Origin: Smittium culicis
Taxonomy: Eukaryota; Kickxellomycota; Harpellomycetes; Harpellales; Legeriomycetaceae
Length of the DNA stretch: 29,722 nt
Assembly (NCBI GenBank): GCA_001970855.1
Contig: LSSN01002172.1
Coordinates: 1 to 29,722, forward strand
Direction: 5' to 3'
Below the pieces are notes generated by a model. It was given only the letters and a program-made list of their open reading frames with translations. It was not told where the DNA came from and made no database searches. Numbering within the stretch: position 1 is the first letter of the stretch; each line of letters starts with the position of its first letter. Position numbers and translations under genes: made by a program. This document shows, piece by piece, positions 19,079 to 29,722 of this stretch.

Positions 19079-21257
19079 AGGTAGGATATAATAGGGAGAG
19101 AAGTGATTAAGGAATAGTTGTGTATGAGAAAATAGATAGGGGTTAAAAAAGAGTGTGGATGTAAGATATAGTAAAGGCGATAAAAGGGATTATGAGTTTC
19201 AGAGTTAGAAAAATTTCTTGAAGAATAAAAGGTTGTTGGGAGTGCTGGAAGTGGGGTTTATGTACTAGTTTTTGAAGGGCTGAGACTTGCGGCATTTAAT
19301 AAATTATTATGTTTATGTATTTTGGGATACTGTGAACTTTTAGTCCATACACTTTAAGAAAAGCTTTTCAGATTGTTTACACAGGCTAATTTCAGAGCTA
19401 AACTCATCTGCGTATAAACACTCCGCATTTTATGTCAATGATTTATGACATGACTCAATGGCTCTTTTGCTATTGCTGGAAAGCATTTATGGCCAGATTA
19501 AAATTCAGTATTTGATCTGAATTACCTAATGATCGCAAATATCATCCCAGCGACTGCTTTTCGTATACAGACTAAACAATATAGATAAGTTGATTTATAG
19601 GCTAAGAATCCGACAACTTTTTCAACCATTAGATTAATAATGGCGAAGAACTGTATTATACGCTAGAATATTGGCGGTGTTTCTAGATATAGCGTTTCTT
19701 ATCTTATCGAGAACAGGTGTATCTATTGAGTATATAAGATACAACCTAACAACAACAAATGATTTGTATTTACTCTTTCCATGTACATTTTTTTTAGTGG
19801 AAAAAAAACAGTCTCAGCGCATCTGATTATTGGTTGGTTCTATAGTCCATATTTATTACACGATAGAAATGCTCCCTATTAGAGGCGCTGTGTTTCATCG
19901 GGTTAGTTGCACTATTGTTGTGATACAGGTACTAGCCAATTACAGCGCTCTAAATCACATCAACTTAATTCCCTTGCTAATTATCATAGATATTATTATG
20001 AAATTCAATTATCGCATTCCTCTCCGCCAAGAATTAGCCTATGATCAGCCTATCAATGCGCTGCTTATTGGTAATGATTTAGCTAATAGATTTATCATCT
20101 ATAATCTATCTGTTACATGACATTATTTTGTTCCGATATTTGATTTACTACAGATTTCCTTGGTTGAGAAGTCTTCCGCTGTTCCGCGGAGGAAATCGGA
20201 ACGACTAAAAAATCAATTCGCTGCATGCCGTTCCAACTATAAATAATTGGCACCAAAAAGAAACAAATCATCTATATAGCCCAACTACAGCTTAATAAAA
20301 ATCCCATCATAATTGCTTTTATCATTTGCTATGACATTTCTCCCGAACGCCAAGCTCTCTTACCCTATTATATAACTCCTATTATATGATATTTCTAATA
20401 AACGTCAACGGAGTCACTGATTCTTTGCGCTTCTTTATAGCTCATATATAGCTATATTTTAATTTACATAAACCACCACTCAACTAGCCTACAAACATCT
20501 ATTAAAAATAAAGTTTGGTAGTTTTTATAGTTATATACGAGAGATAATTAGAGTGAGAGAAACTTCTTTATCTTATAATTTTATTTTTTAATGCTAATTA
20601 GAAGAGTTTATTGGCCATACCTTTTAAATCCCTTTGATATTATATTCTAATTGGATATAAGCCATAAATAATATTATTGGTCAAGGGAAAATATTTACTG
20701 AAAATATTCTGCTCTTTAAAAAAATCTCCCACATATACGCATAATAACGATACTATACCTGACATTATTTCAAATCTGAGTACTAATTAGCCATATCAAC
20801 TAAAAGCAATCTTTGTCAAAAAACGCTTAATATTTTCTTAATTAGTATAATAGCGTTGGCGTATAAAAATAATAAATCAAAAAGCACCCAGCTTGTAAGC
20901 TCTAGTATAATTTTTCACTAAATCATGAGTTTAATCCTAATGATATTCTGAGAACTATATTTTTTTATTTGAATTGGATTATATATACATCATTAATTCA
21001 TACATTATTTGACATAAACACGCAATGCATCCACGTTGTAGTTAAAAGCATGCATTAAAAATTGCTTTTAAACAAATATATCTTTAATAGTTAAATAGTT
21101 ATTAGAACATTAGCTTACCATTTTTAATTAACCAAATTTAAACGTTATTGTCAATTACTCGACAAAGGATTCGATGTAAGAAATAGCACTAATGACCACT
21201 ATGCTAATTTATGCCATAGATTCATTAATTAAAAAAACTTTTAGAATTCTCAAACAT
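19079..21257. other. AT-rich intergenic region upstream of the ABC transporter
   Basis: The first 200 bp are strongly purine-rich on the plus strand (pyrimidine-rich on the transporter's coding strand) and probably hold its promoter and leader. A nested hairpin lies at about 20154-20197 (gatttcc/ggaaatc outside, tccgc/gcgga inside). A 96-codon frame at 19830-20120 is not convincing as a gene. Nothing else is recognised. Confidence 0.5.
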
Positions 21258-21404
21258 CTAACAAATGTTGGAGTAAATATATGTGGGGGGGGGGGGGTTC
21301 TTTTCGGTATGCCCTTTCTTCCTTAGAACTATCGGTACAGTCGAATTAGTCGGAACTTCTTGGATTTGTTCCTTTTCATGAGCAGCAATACTTTCAGTAG
21401 TCAT
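21258..21404 (-). pseudogene. N-terminal gene fragment, possibly a PP1 inhibitor (YPI1/inhibitor-3-like)
   Basis: A 48-codon frame starts at an ATG (21402-21404) in a good AT-rich leader context and reads MTTESIAAHEKEQ and later STVPIVLRKKGHTEKN. It then meets a 13-base C tract (21285-21297), which yields prolines, and stops at 21258-21260. The layout of a polar N-terminus followed by V-x-LRxK and basic residues resembles the start of type 1 phosphatase inhibitor 3 (YPI1/PPP1R11). The expected next segment, with VDNE-type and Cys-rich residues, is missing. This suggests a truncated or misassembled gene. The family call is tentative because only about 15 residues are informative. Confidence 0.35.
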
Positions 21405-22931
21405 TTTATTTAATTAATTGGATATACTAATAGAGGATTAAGATTTAAGATTGTAAATTAAAAGTAATAGATGTTTTTTTTAGTTTTATGTTTTATGTTT
21501 TATGTTTTTTTTTTAATTTTTTGTTGTAGCTTCTTTTATAATTGTAACGGATATTTGTTATGAATTATATTTAATAATAAAAGCTATATAATAGAGGTAT
21601 GAATTAATAAAAAATTATTAGTGAATAAAGTTAGAATCTGTATACTGTGCGTATAAATTCAGATCTTTAAAATGTGTATTTTATTTTAATAAGTTTTCGT
21701 GACGCTTAGAAAAGTATTATATCTTCAATTTTTCTCCGTGTTCCCCTGTTCATTACGACCCTGCAAGCGGCTTTTATAGTTTATTTTTTTTATTCTTTGC
21801 TTTTGGTTTTATCTATCTCAAAATATCTTTTTTTTTCTTCTCTATTGTAATTTATGCTCAAATTTTATCATTGTAAATAAACTTGAGAATAAAATCAGTC
21901 TTTCTAATTTCTTTGTAAATTATTCCTTTGAAATTGCCTTTGAAAAATTCTATTGGGTCAGTCCAATTAAATCATTTATACGAAAATCTATCAACAAAAC
22001 TTTTATATGCAAATTTAAAATCAAAATCGGAAACATTTCCACATATATTCCCAAATTATTTTTAGAATTGATCGAGCTCTTTGAAGTGAAGGTTAATTTA
22101 TAGCATACGAAAATAAGAAATGTATCAATTTACCTGAAATTAAGTATATACTCCATCAAACTAGCTTATTTAGTTCTAGTAAATCGATAATATGCATCAA
22201 AGATAGCATAGTTGTTCCGGAATAAATGCCACATTAAATTATCTCAGGGTAACCCAAAAGTTAGCTACTAGAATAGGACCAATTGCTCTATCCTAGAATT
22301 TAGGAGTGATATAGCAGGTCCCAATTAATTCTGATATTCAATAAATTTATCTAGTCATACTGCCGAAAGAATGAGACTTATATAAATTCTATATATATCT
22401 AAATAACCTATTTATCGACCTTTTTTTTTTTTGAAATGGGCTTGATTTTCTTGTATGCCTTGTACGCCAGTACTGGAAATAGTACGTATTCTGAGTTTGG
22501 GTATATTTCTAAAATCTCTTATACAAGCATTACCGATCTCGTTTCATTATGAATCTACAAGAGTATTATTATTCCGCTTTCAACACAGGATCTTGGATCA
22601 TCGAATTGCTATAGCTCTTAGGAAGCCTAACACTGCTAATAGTCAGAATATTTTTTATTGTAACTTCTTAACATAAAGTTATGATGGTACCCCTCCTCTT
22701 CCGTTATCCAAACAGTTATGCAACTAGAATAATATCTAGAGCATGTCTGAAAAACGAAATTATTTGATTTTCATCCAAAATCTAAACAAATTGATATAAT
22801 ATTAAAATATTAGATATTTCTGATAGTTTCGCTGATAGAATTCGTATTCATCATTTTAGGCCTTTATTGTACCTATTTTCAGCTTATTAGTGTTAGGCAC
22901 GAAGGAAGAAGTAAGGACAGAGCTAATTTTT
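21405..22931. other. AT-rich intergenic region
   Basis: No supported gene. It contains a short 7-bp tandem (ttttatg, three units at 21484-21504) and the presumed upstream region of the minus-strand gene fragment. Confidence 0.5.
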
Positions 22932-23059
22932 GACTAAGACTAAGACTAAGACTAAGACTAAGACTAAGACTAAGACTAAGACTAAGACTAAGACTAAGAC
23001 TAAGACTAAGACTAAGACTAAGACTAAGACTAAGACTAAGACTAAGACTAAGACTAAGA
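22932..23059. repeat. Perfect 6-bp satellite (gactaa)n, about 21 units
   Basis: 128 bp of uninterrupted hexamer on the plus strand, equivalent to (TTAGTC)n on the minus strand. No unit carries a substitution. The unit differs from the common telomere hexamer TTAGGG at two positions, so identity as an interstitial telomere is not established. Confidence 0.97.
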
Positions 23060-23428
23060 TAGTTTTATTTATTTAATATTTTATGGATGGTATTTATTTA
23101 GTGGGATACATATAAAATATATTAACACTATTTTTTTCTGAAAGATAGAAAAACGTTACACTTTATGTTATTGAAGAAACATCTAAATATTATTAAATCA
23201 AAAATAATAAAAACATTGATAACTTTCATATAAACGAGTACGGAATGCTATCAAAAGTTTTAAAATGATGCAGAAGCAACCGTAAATAAACTATCAATAT
23301 CACTCCTTTATTTTTCATAAGGTTCCATGTATTCGAACATCTTCTGTGATGATTATGATGTTACAAAGATTCCGCTGCATTTCAAAATGTTCCATAAAGT
23401 TATAGATTTTTTTCTTTCAATAAAAAAT

Positions 23429-23500
23429 CCCGGTTGGGGCAGGTTGGAAAACTCCTTGTGATGACGTGTCCAAAAAATGTTTGAACCAGCTTCGAGCTGG
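23429..23500 (+). mobile_element. 5'-truncated LINE 3' end (second copy)
   Basis: This matches the last about 75 bp of the LINE at the window start, in the opposite orientation: cccggttgggg, gttggaaaactcctt and the terminal tttgaaccagcttcgagctgg region are shared, with a diverged middle. Weaker similarity may extend left to about 23405. Severe 5' truncation is the usual outcome of LINE insertion. No poly-A tail follows the hairpin. Confidence 0.85.
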
Positions 23501-26500
23501 AAATGCCAATCAAAATGTATTGCTGAAAAATGCCAAATAGTTGAATGGAATCTGGATGCCCAGAACACATATATATCAAAATATAAGTGATTCACCAGTC
23601 TCCTTGAACAAATGTTGTATATTTTACAACAATATTTAATATACTAAAGTAATATATTAGCAATTAATATATTAATACTTTATATGTGAAACAATTTAGT
23701 TATATTATTTTATATTTATTAACAGCAGTTTAATATATGCTGTATTAAGTCAATCTAAAACTTAGACATAAAGTAACTTATACTTTATAATAACTAAGGA
23801 ATCTTATAGTTAAAGAAAACTATATAAATATTAGCATTTCTATTATTTTAAAAAACATCTTTTTTATCATTATTTTAAAAGGTCAATAAAGTTTTGATTT
23901 AAATGATTTAAGAGATACTACAACAAATTCCAAGTGGTTATGAAGCTGCTAGAGCAGTGGAGAAAGGTCGGTTGAATAGTTATTTTTGAAATAATTTATT
24001 AGCTATTTATATGTTCTTTTAACTATTTAAATGTTTTTTAGAATACTTTATAATTCTCTTAATAAAATCCGAGGCTAAAATTATAAATAAAAATAAATAA
24101 ACTGAGTATCAGAGAAGAATTATTATGAGGCAATCATAGAATTAAGAATTTCTGAAAAACTGAGACTATGAAAGTTCTCATATAGTATTTCTATATCTGC
24201 GGTGCATAGGGGAGAGAATATATGGTATATACTGATTATAAAAGTCGCCAGAAGAGGATTTTTGATTAGAGAACTGGGTTTCACTTTTATTCAGTCTAGA
24301 TATGTAAAATGGATACGAGTAAAAGATGTTTAACATGTGATTGCATTTTTTGCGAGTTGGCTTGAAAATTAAAATGAGATATATTGGAGAAAACCTAGTA
24401 ATGTTTAGATAAAAGTCTAGGAACTTGAATAGGCAACTTATCGACGGGATAAAAAGCTTTTTAGACGTAACCAAGAGCAAAAATGTAAAGATGGTCAATC
24501 TCTGACTATAACTTGTGGATAATAAGCTGAATTTGATCTATGAATATGTGTTTTAAGGTTTTTTTTTTGGATTAATGTATTCTAGTTCCTTGATCAAAAA
24601 TATCCAATCCAATCATTGTATAAAATAGTATATAAGACTTAGAGATTCATTTTTCGAATCTCGGAGTCTTTCAATTTTCTGTTTATTTTTACAAAATTCT
24701 ATTCGAGTCCAATAATGTCAAAAATTAGGCACACCTGAAGTTCCATTATGACTCTAACTCAGAAATATTGTTGCTTATGCATGAGTATATTTTTAAATGT
24801 GTAAAAAAATCATATGACTGGTTAAATCGGACGAGTATTAAATGTATCGTGAATAATACTTCACAAACATCTATACTTGTTTAGATTTTGTCTACTAGTA
24901 AATTTATTATGAGCTTGTAATAAAAATTTATATTTGTTTTATTTTAGTCTTTATTTATGACCCTTTATTCTTAAAAAAACGCAAAATTGTTTTTTATATG
25001 AAAAATTTAGAAATTATCATGTTATTAAAGAATATATAATTATATATAAATAAGTATCGGGGAAATTATGCTGGTCAGTTAGCTTAGCTATATAAAAAAA
25101 CCCGATTAGGAAATAATTTAACATAGTAGCAGCTCATTATCAAAGATGCTAATGTGCTTCATCCGCGTAATTTATTTCTACTGTGATAAAGATTAGAGCA
25201 ATAATTATTTGATAATTATATATTCGATGAATCGGTCCAAGTTTACATTAGATGGCTCCTATATAAATATGAGTTTCATTCGATCAGTAATTATTAGAAA
25301 TTTTGATTCATGTACACAAGCTATCCTGTGCTACTTATTTATAATCTAGCATTGTTCTGTAGTATGATACGGTATTCCTATTTAGCACAGAAATTGTGAT
25401 GGATGAGATACTGATATTATTAGAAGTTTCCCATGTGCTCATGTCACATGCTTGATGAACTTAAAATTCAGTCGTGGAATATTTATGATAAGTTTTTCAG
25501 CACTAATTTTTATTGTAAGCTGCCAGAATTAAAGATAATTTCGGGTAACTTGCACCAAAATATACGATAATATACTGAATTTATGGGCGTTTAGTTTCTG
25601 GGCGGGATCCCTTGGCGTAGATAATAGAACTACGCAGAAATATATATGAGGTTTTAAGATCGTACTAGCGATAGAAAAGTATTTAGAGCTAGACATTCCA
25701 GAATATACTGAAAAATTATGAGATAATGTTTAGAGTTCCCAGAATCTTAAGTACCGCATTATAAGGGTTGAATCTATGCGAGTGATACGAATGTATGTCA
25801 GCATGTGATAGATATCAATGTCGTTTTTTTCTGAGCACAGAATTATTGGATTCATCAATAATCTTCCACTTATTTCTAAGAAGTTTATATGGCATGCGTT
25901 CCGCCTATGGATCTACAGACATAAAAAATTATAAAATACGCACTAGAGTTGACAATATTATTCATTTCTGTACTAGATGCTTGGAATTAAGCATATGAAT
26001 ATTCACACAAATCAAATATTCAATTTGTAGCTGAGGAAACTGACGACGAGGCACAATATATCTAATTTCTCCAAATTATAGGCATAATTGAGTAATGGGG
26101 TTTTCTCGTTGAGTTTTTTCACTAAATTCCTTTTATGCTTACGATAACACTACGTCTCCAAGTTTAATTATCTTATCCTATATTCATTGCAATTTAGTTT
26201 ACTACGTTTACAGGGATACTCCGAGAAGTGTCCGACATTTCATCATTAAAAGATGTATGGGCACTAAAGAACCTTTAGATCAAAGAGAGCGAGGTTATGA
26301 GGGATACATATATCTACTACTTTTCCTATAGGCTGAATTATCGATTTCAATATATAAAATTTTTTCTTAGTCTCATTTACATATACTCGAATAAAGAATC
26401 TACATATTTAAAATTTATTTGAATTAATTAGGTTATATAAATATATAACAGAAATACAGAAATAACAAATATAAAAAATACAAAGTCCTAGCTAAAAAAA

Positions 26501-26679
26501 TATGTATGTGGGCACAATACTATCACGACATAAGTTGTAATAGAAACTAATTTATAATGGGTTTTTAGTATGAAAGATAAGATTTTAGTTGTGAGCATTT
26601 AAAAAAATCGAATGATATTTTTTATTATATTTAGGGGAGGATATTAGCTCAATAACAGTAGAGTACAGGAAATAGAGTC
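23501..26679. other. AT-rich gene-poor region
   Basis: Only short chance frames. Small hairpins occur at 23612-23630 (tgttgta/tacaaca) and about 24642-24662 (gagattc/gaatctc). No transposon protein, RNA gene or recognisable gene is seen. Confidence 0.5.
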
Positions 26680-27060
26680 TCGGCCAATCAGTATCCAATT
26701 CTAGGAGAGCCAGATACCTTATTATCAGGTTTGGATACGGCAATGTTTTTTATTAATCCTGTATATGTAAGCTTTTACTAGGAGTGTAAAGATCACAATG
26801 AATAAAAATTTGTTTTCACGAGCTTAATTATATGACTGCTTTTAACTTCAGTTACCCAGCCTACTTGAAGCAACGCCTGGGTGGATCTCTCGGTTGGTAG
26901 ATTAATCCCATTTTCCATTTAGGTACGCAGCCAGTAGACCGGCAAAGGAATTTTTAAGCAAGAGAAAATCAGTTTTTTATGCTTTGCACCAGCTCGAAAA
27001 AATTTTTAGTTCACGTTACCGCATAATGCATTTTATTTATATCATAAAATAAAATTAAAA
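26680..27060 (-). repeat. Dispersed repeat R2, copy 2
   Basis: This is the inverted counterpart of the repeat at 5310-5685, about 21 kb away. The strongest match is 26815-26950 (for example ccagcctacttgaagcaacg, tacgcagcc). The outer parts are diverged and AT-rich. The edges are approximate. It could be a decayed DNA transposon or SINE. A short box-A-like string, ctcggttggtaga, occurs here but is not preserved in the other copy, so I do not call it a SINE. Confidence 0.68.
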
Positions 27061-27294
27061 TATCAATAAAAAAGTTTAAAAATTGAATAGATATTTGATG
27101 CGAGTTTTGAACTAAAAAAGTAAACGGCTCCGATAAATTCTATTTGGTGGGTGGCTTTTTATTTTTAAGCATTATTGTTTTTATCTATTCTTAATTTTAG
27201 CGCGATTCGTATTCTTTTTGATATTTTCGAGTTCTAAAAATTTTTAGTAACGACTAATTTGCTTTTTTTTTAATGAATTATATTGAAAATAATT

Positions 27295-27564
27295 ATGTCG
27301 TATATAAATATCACGACAAAGAAAGATAAGTATATCTTTAAACTACAAAGAAACAGTGAAGTAAATCTGATTTCAAAGAAACCAGATTTAACACCAAAAA
27401 AATATGATGATTCATTTGGAAAGTTTTTTTTTACAAAGGATATGGTTTTTTTGTACTTTTTTTATGCTGAGGTGCTTCTTTATATTAATACTTTTTTAAA
27501 TATATATTATATTTTAATCACTATATTTTATATCTATATTTTAACATTCTTATATAAACTGTAA
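27295..27564 (+). CDS. Possible 89-residue ORF with C-terminal membrane segment
   Basis: I do not recognise this product. It starts MSYINITTKKDKY, has a charged first half (Lys, Asp, Asn), then a hydrophobic, Ile/Tyr-rich last 35 residues that could form one membrane helix. The region is about 80 percent AT, where frames of this length can arise by chance and the hydrophobic half could simply reflect T-rich sequence. There is no neighbouring gene to support it. Confidence 0.15.
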   Translation: MSYINITTKKDKYIFKLQRNSEVNLISKKPDLTPKKYDDSFGKFFFTKDMVFLYFFYAEVLLYINTFLNIYYILITIFYIYILTFLYKL

Positions 27565-29326
27565 GAAGAAAAGCTTCTATAAATAGAGAAGAATAATACC
27601 ATAATAATAAAATCAACAAAAAATATCATAATTATCTTATAATAGCATTATCAGTTTGTTTATTAACAATCGAACCCAAAATAAAAATCCCTAGTGAAAA
27701 AACTATAATATACACAAAAGCTAGGTGGAGAAAAGGGAATTCTCCGACAATTATAAAATAAAAAAAAAACTTAAAATTGCAATTCTATTTCTTTATTATA
27801 TATACGTAGAAGAGTCAGTCACTCCTTCCGAATTCTTCGGTATTTTTGAGTATCTTCTCATAGGGCCCATGTTGATATTTGATGTTATATATTTTTTTTA
27901 GATGGTTTTATATTTAATATAATTAATAAAGTGAGTTTAAAAATTTATACAATATTTATTTAATTATGAAAAGTGATAATTTTATCAAAATTAAGTTAAC
28001 AAAAAAAGAGAAATTTTTAAATAAAATATTAGATACTTGTGTTTAGCCTTGTTACTATTTTTCCTATAATTTTTCCTATAATTTTTCCCATTCCTTGATA
28101 ATATTTTTTTGTCGTTTTGACGCAGTTTTTATACTTTACTGGTTTCATGCCAAGTATTTTTGGAATGGATTTTGCTATAGTTATTATAATAAATTTAACT
28201 TCATTAAAGAATTTATTAGTGTGTGCTATAAAACCGTCAATATTACAGCGAGATCATTACTATAATCAATAAAGTTAAATTTTAAAAAATGAATTTCAGA
28301 AATCCTAGTAGAATCAAAAGTATAGAATCAGTTTATAAATAGAATTCTATGGCTGGTTCTACACTTCCACATATGGGGGATTCTTAACGAAGAGAGCACT
28401 TTGTTGCAATGGTTATTTAGTGGATTGCTTTTTTAATCAAGATAAGCCAATAAATTTATAAATTAATTATGAAGCGATATTATTGACTAAAAAAAGAGGC
28501 ATCCCTTTTTTTCTATAGAAAATCAGTGATTTGATTGGGCCAGATTCCCGATTTAAGCTTATGTTTTTGTGGGAATTCTGAAGAATAGGAAAGATTAAAA
28601 TAAAGACCATAAAAAAAAAGAAACTGAGAAAACGGAAAAAGTTCAGATAGTAAGTCAAAGACTTGAATATTGATTAAAACAGTAATACTAAATTAGTAAA
28701 GAGTACTATACGCAGAGTTAGTTTTTTTCTTGCATCCAAAAAAAAAAAAAGAATCTAGCGTTTTAACTATTATTTGCATTGAATTTTGATTTAGCCTTAT
28801 ACATTTAATAGAAAGAAGTTCTATTCTGCTTAAATTCAACAAAATGTATAGTCTTCGATAATAAAAAAAGTTTTAAATATAAAAATATAAGCTACTGAGT
28901 TTTTTTTATGGAACTGTATATAAATTATGATTTGTTGTAGAGCTTTTCATTTTTTTTCCTTCTAATAGAGTGTTACCATTTAAATTTAATACCAATTATA
29001 AAAACTTTTCTATATAAACTATCATGCTCTACAGCTAAAAGATATGATAAATTTGGGAGTATTAAGTTATAATCACAGCACTATTAAATAAATTTGGCAG
29101 CTATTTAATTACTTTTTAATCATAACTAATAAACTCATTACTTCAAAAAAAAAATCACTTTCTATATTCTAAATATTTTATACATTTCTTTTATTTACTC
29201 GCATGATTTAACACGTATTTAGATATAATTTTTTCCCTCAAAGCAATAAATTAGCCTTTTTTATATAATTATAATACAAAATTTAAAAAATATTCGTTTT
29301 CAAGATTTTTTTCTCACAGAATTATA
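27565..29326. other. Very AT-rich region, no supported gene
   Basis: Contains a 12-bp tandem (atttttcctata, about 2.7 units at 28057-28088) and many homopolymers. No gene or element is recognised. Confidence 0.5.
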
Positions 29327-29368
29327 AGTTTTCTATATATATTTATACCAAAATATATATAGAAAACT
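29327..29368. repeat. Perfect 18-bp inverted repeat, 6-nt loop
   Basis: agttttctatatatattt (29327-29344) and aaatatatatagaaaact (29351-29368) are exact reverse complements around atacca. Although AT-rich, the gttttc/gaaaac ends make it more than simple TA repetition. Confidence 0.9.
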
Positions 29369-29617
29369 ATACCGTAAAATAAAAATTTTAAAAAAGCATA
29401 TTATAAATTTTGAATTTTATTAAAAGGGTGTTTAATATTATAGAAATTGTTAATTTTATGTGCTATATTACTTTTTCACCTTAAAAATGGAGGAGTTACA
29501 CGGACCCTAAGCCAAATTAGTTAATAAATTAACATGTGCAAACCTTGGCGAATAATAAAAATATATAAATTTAATTTTGATATTTTGCCTATTATCTAAT
29601 AAATGAAAGTGTAAAAT

Positions 29618-29722
29618 AAAAATATAAAATAATAAAAATATAAAATAATAAAAATATAAAATAATAAAAATATAAAATAATAAAAATATAAAATAATAAA
29701 AATATAAAATAATAAAAATATA
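29618..29722. repeat. 16-bp minisatellite reaching the window end
   Basis: The unit aaaaatataaaataat occurs six times in full from 29618 to 29713 without change, plus nine bases of a seventh unit cut by the window edge. A partial, altered unit may precede it at 29612. Confidence 0.95.

Noticed and set aside
19830..20120. A 96-codon frame with a segment (IPLLIIIDIIMKFNYRI) faintly like the C-terminal part of a retroviral-type aspartic protease
   Set aside because: No catalytic D-S/T-G motif is present, no other retroelement domains lie nearby, and the resemblance rests on one hydrophobic stretch.
22932..23059. CRISPR array
   Set aside because: It is a direct hexamer tandem with no spacers, in a eukaryotic context.
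24178..24498. A 106-codon minus-strand frame rich in Phe, Ile and Lys
   Set aside because: Its composition matches chance translation of AT-rich DNA, with no motif and no gene-like context.
25600..25640. gggcgggatccc near a gcgtag/ctacgc hairpin, considered as a MITE end
   Set aside because: No matching second terminus or internal similarity was found.
26880..26900. tRNA-like box A (ctcggttggtaga) suggesting that R2 is a SINE
   Set aside because: The corresponding position in the other copy is not preserved and no box B is found at a suitable distance.

Overview
The window looks like nuclear DNA from an AT-rich fungus. Genes carry short GT-AG introns, the inferred enzymes are typical of fungi (a chitin/GPI-precursor acetyltransferase, a Pcs60-type acyl-CoA synthetase, a full-length P-glycoprotein-type ABC transporter), two nuclear-type tRNA genes have intact internal promoters, and the standard genetic code works throughout. 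An early-diverging lineage is possible from the composition and the large ABCB protein, but I cannot fix the lineage from the sequence alone.

Layout. Positions 1-4938 are one decayed but almost complete non-LTR (LINE) retrotransposon on the minus strand: a gag-like ORF1 with a CCHC knuckle, then ORF2 with an APE-type endonuclease, reverse transcriptase and a C-terminal CCHC finger. It is broken by frameshifts and stops and by a roughly 273-bp insertion inside the RT domain. Positions 5000-6310 are a repeat cluster with two copies of a short piggyBac-like MITE and one copy of a second dispersed repeat. At 6360-6518 lie tRNA-Leu(AAG) and tRNA-Ala(AGC), 3 nt apart and probably co-transcribed. 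Positions 6519-9480 are AT-rich with no supported gene.

The gene block is 9599-19078: GNA1 (+), a 544-residue PCS60/oxalyl-CoA synthetase-like gene with three exons (+), an unrecognised multi-pass membrane protein gene with one intron (+, markedly more GC-rich), and a convergent 1303-residue ABCB-type transporter (-). A third MITE copy of exactly the same length as the second (189 bp) sits between GNA1 and the PCS60-like gene.

Positions 19079-29722 are gene-poor and very AT-rich. They hold a short N-terminal gene fragment resembling a PP1 inhibitor (YPI1/inhibitor-3) that ends in a 13-base C tract, a perfect 6-bp satellite of about 21 units, a truncated 3' end of the same LINE family, the second, inverted copy of the 370-bp dispersed repeat, a perfect 18-bp palindrome, and a 16-bp minisatellite running off the window end.

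The genes do not form an operon-like pathway: they are independent housekeeping and transport genes embedded in transposon debris. The most notable results are the MITE family (shared length, TTAA/TTAT flanks, CCCTTTC termini), the LINE 3'-terminal hairpin conserved between two copies, and the unassigned dispersed repeat.
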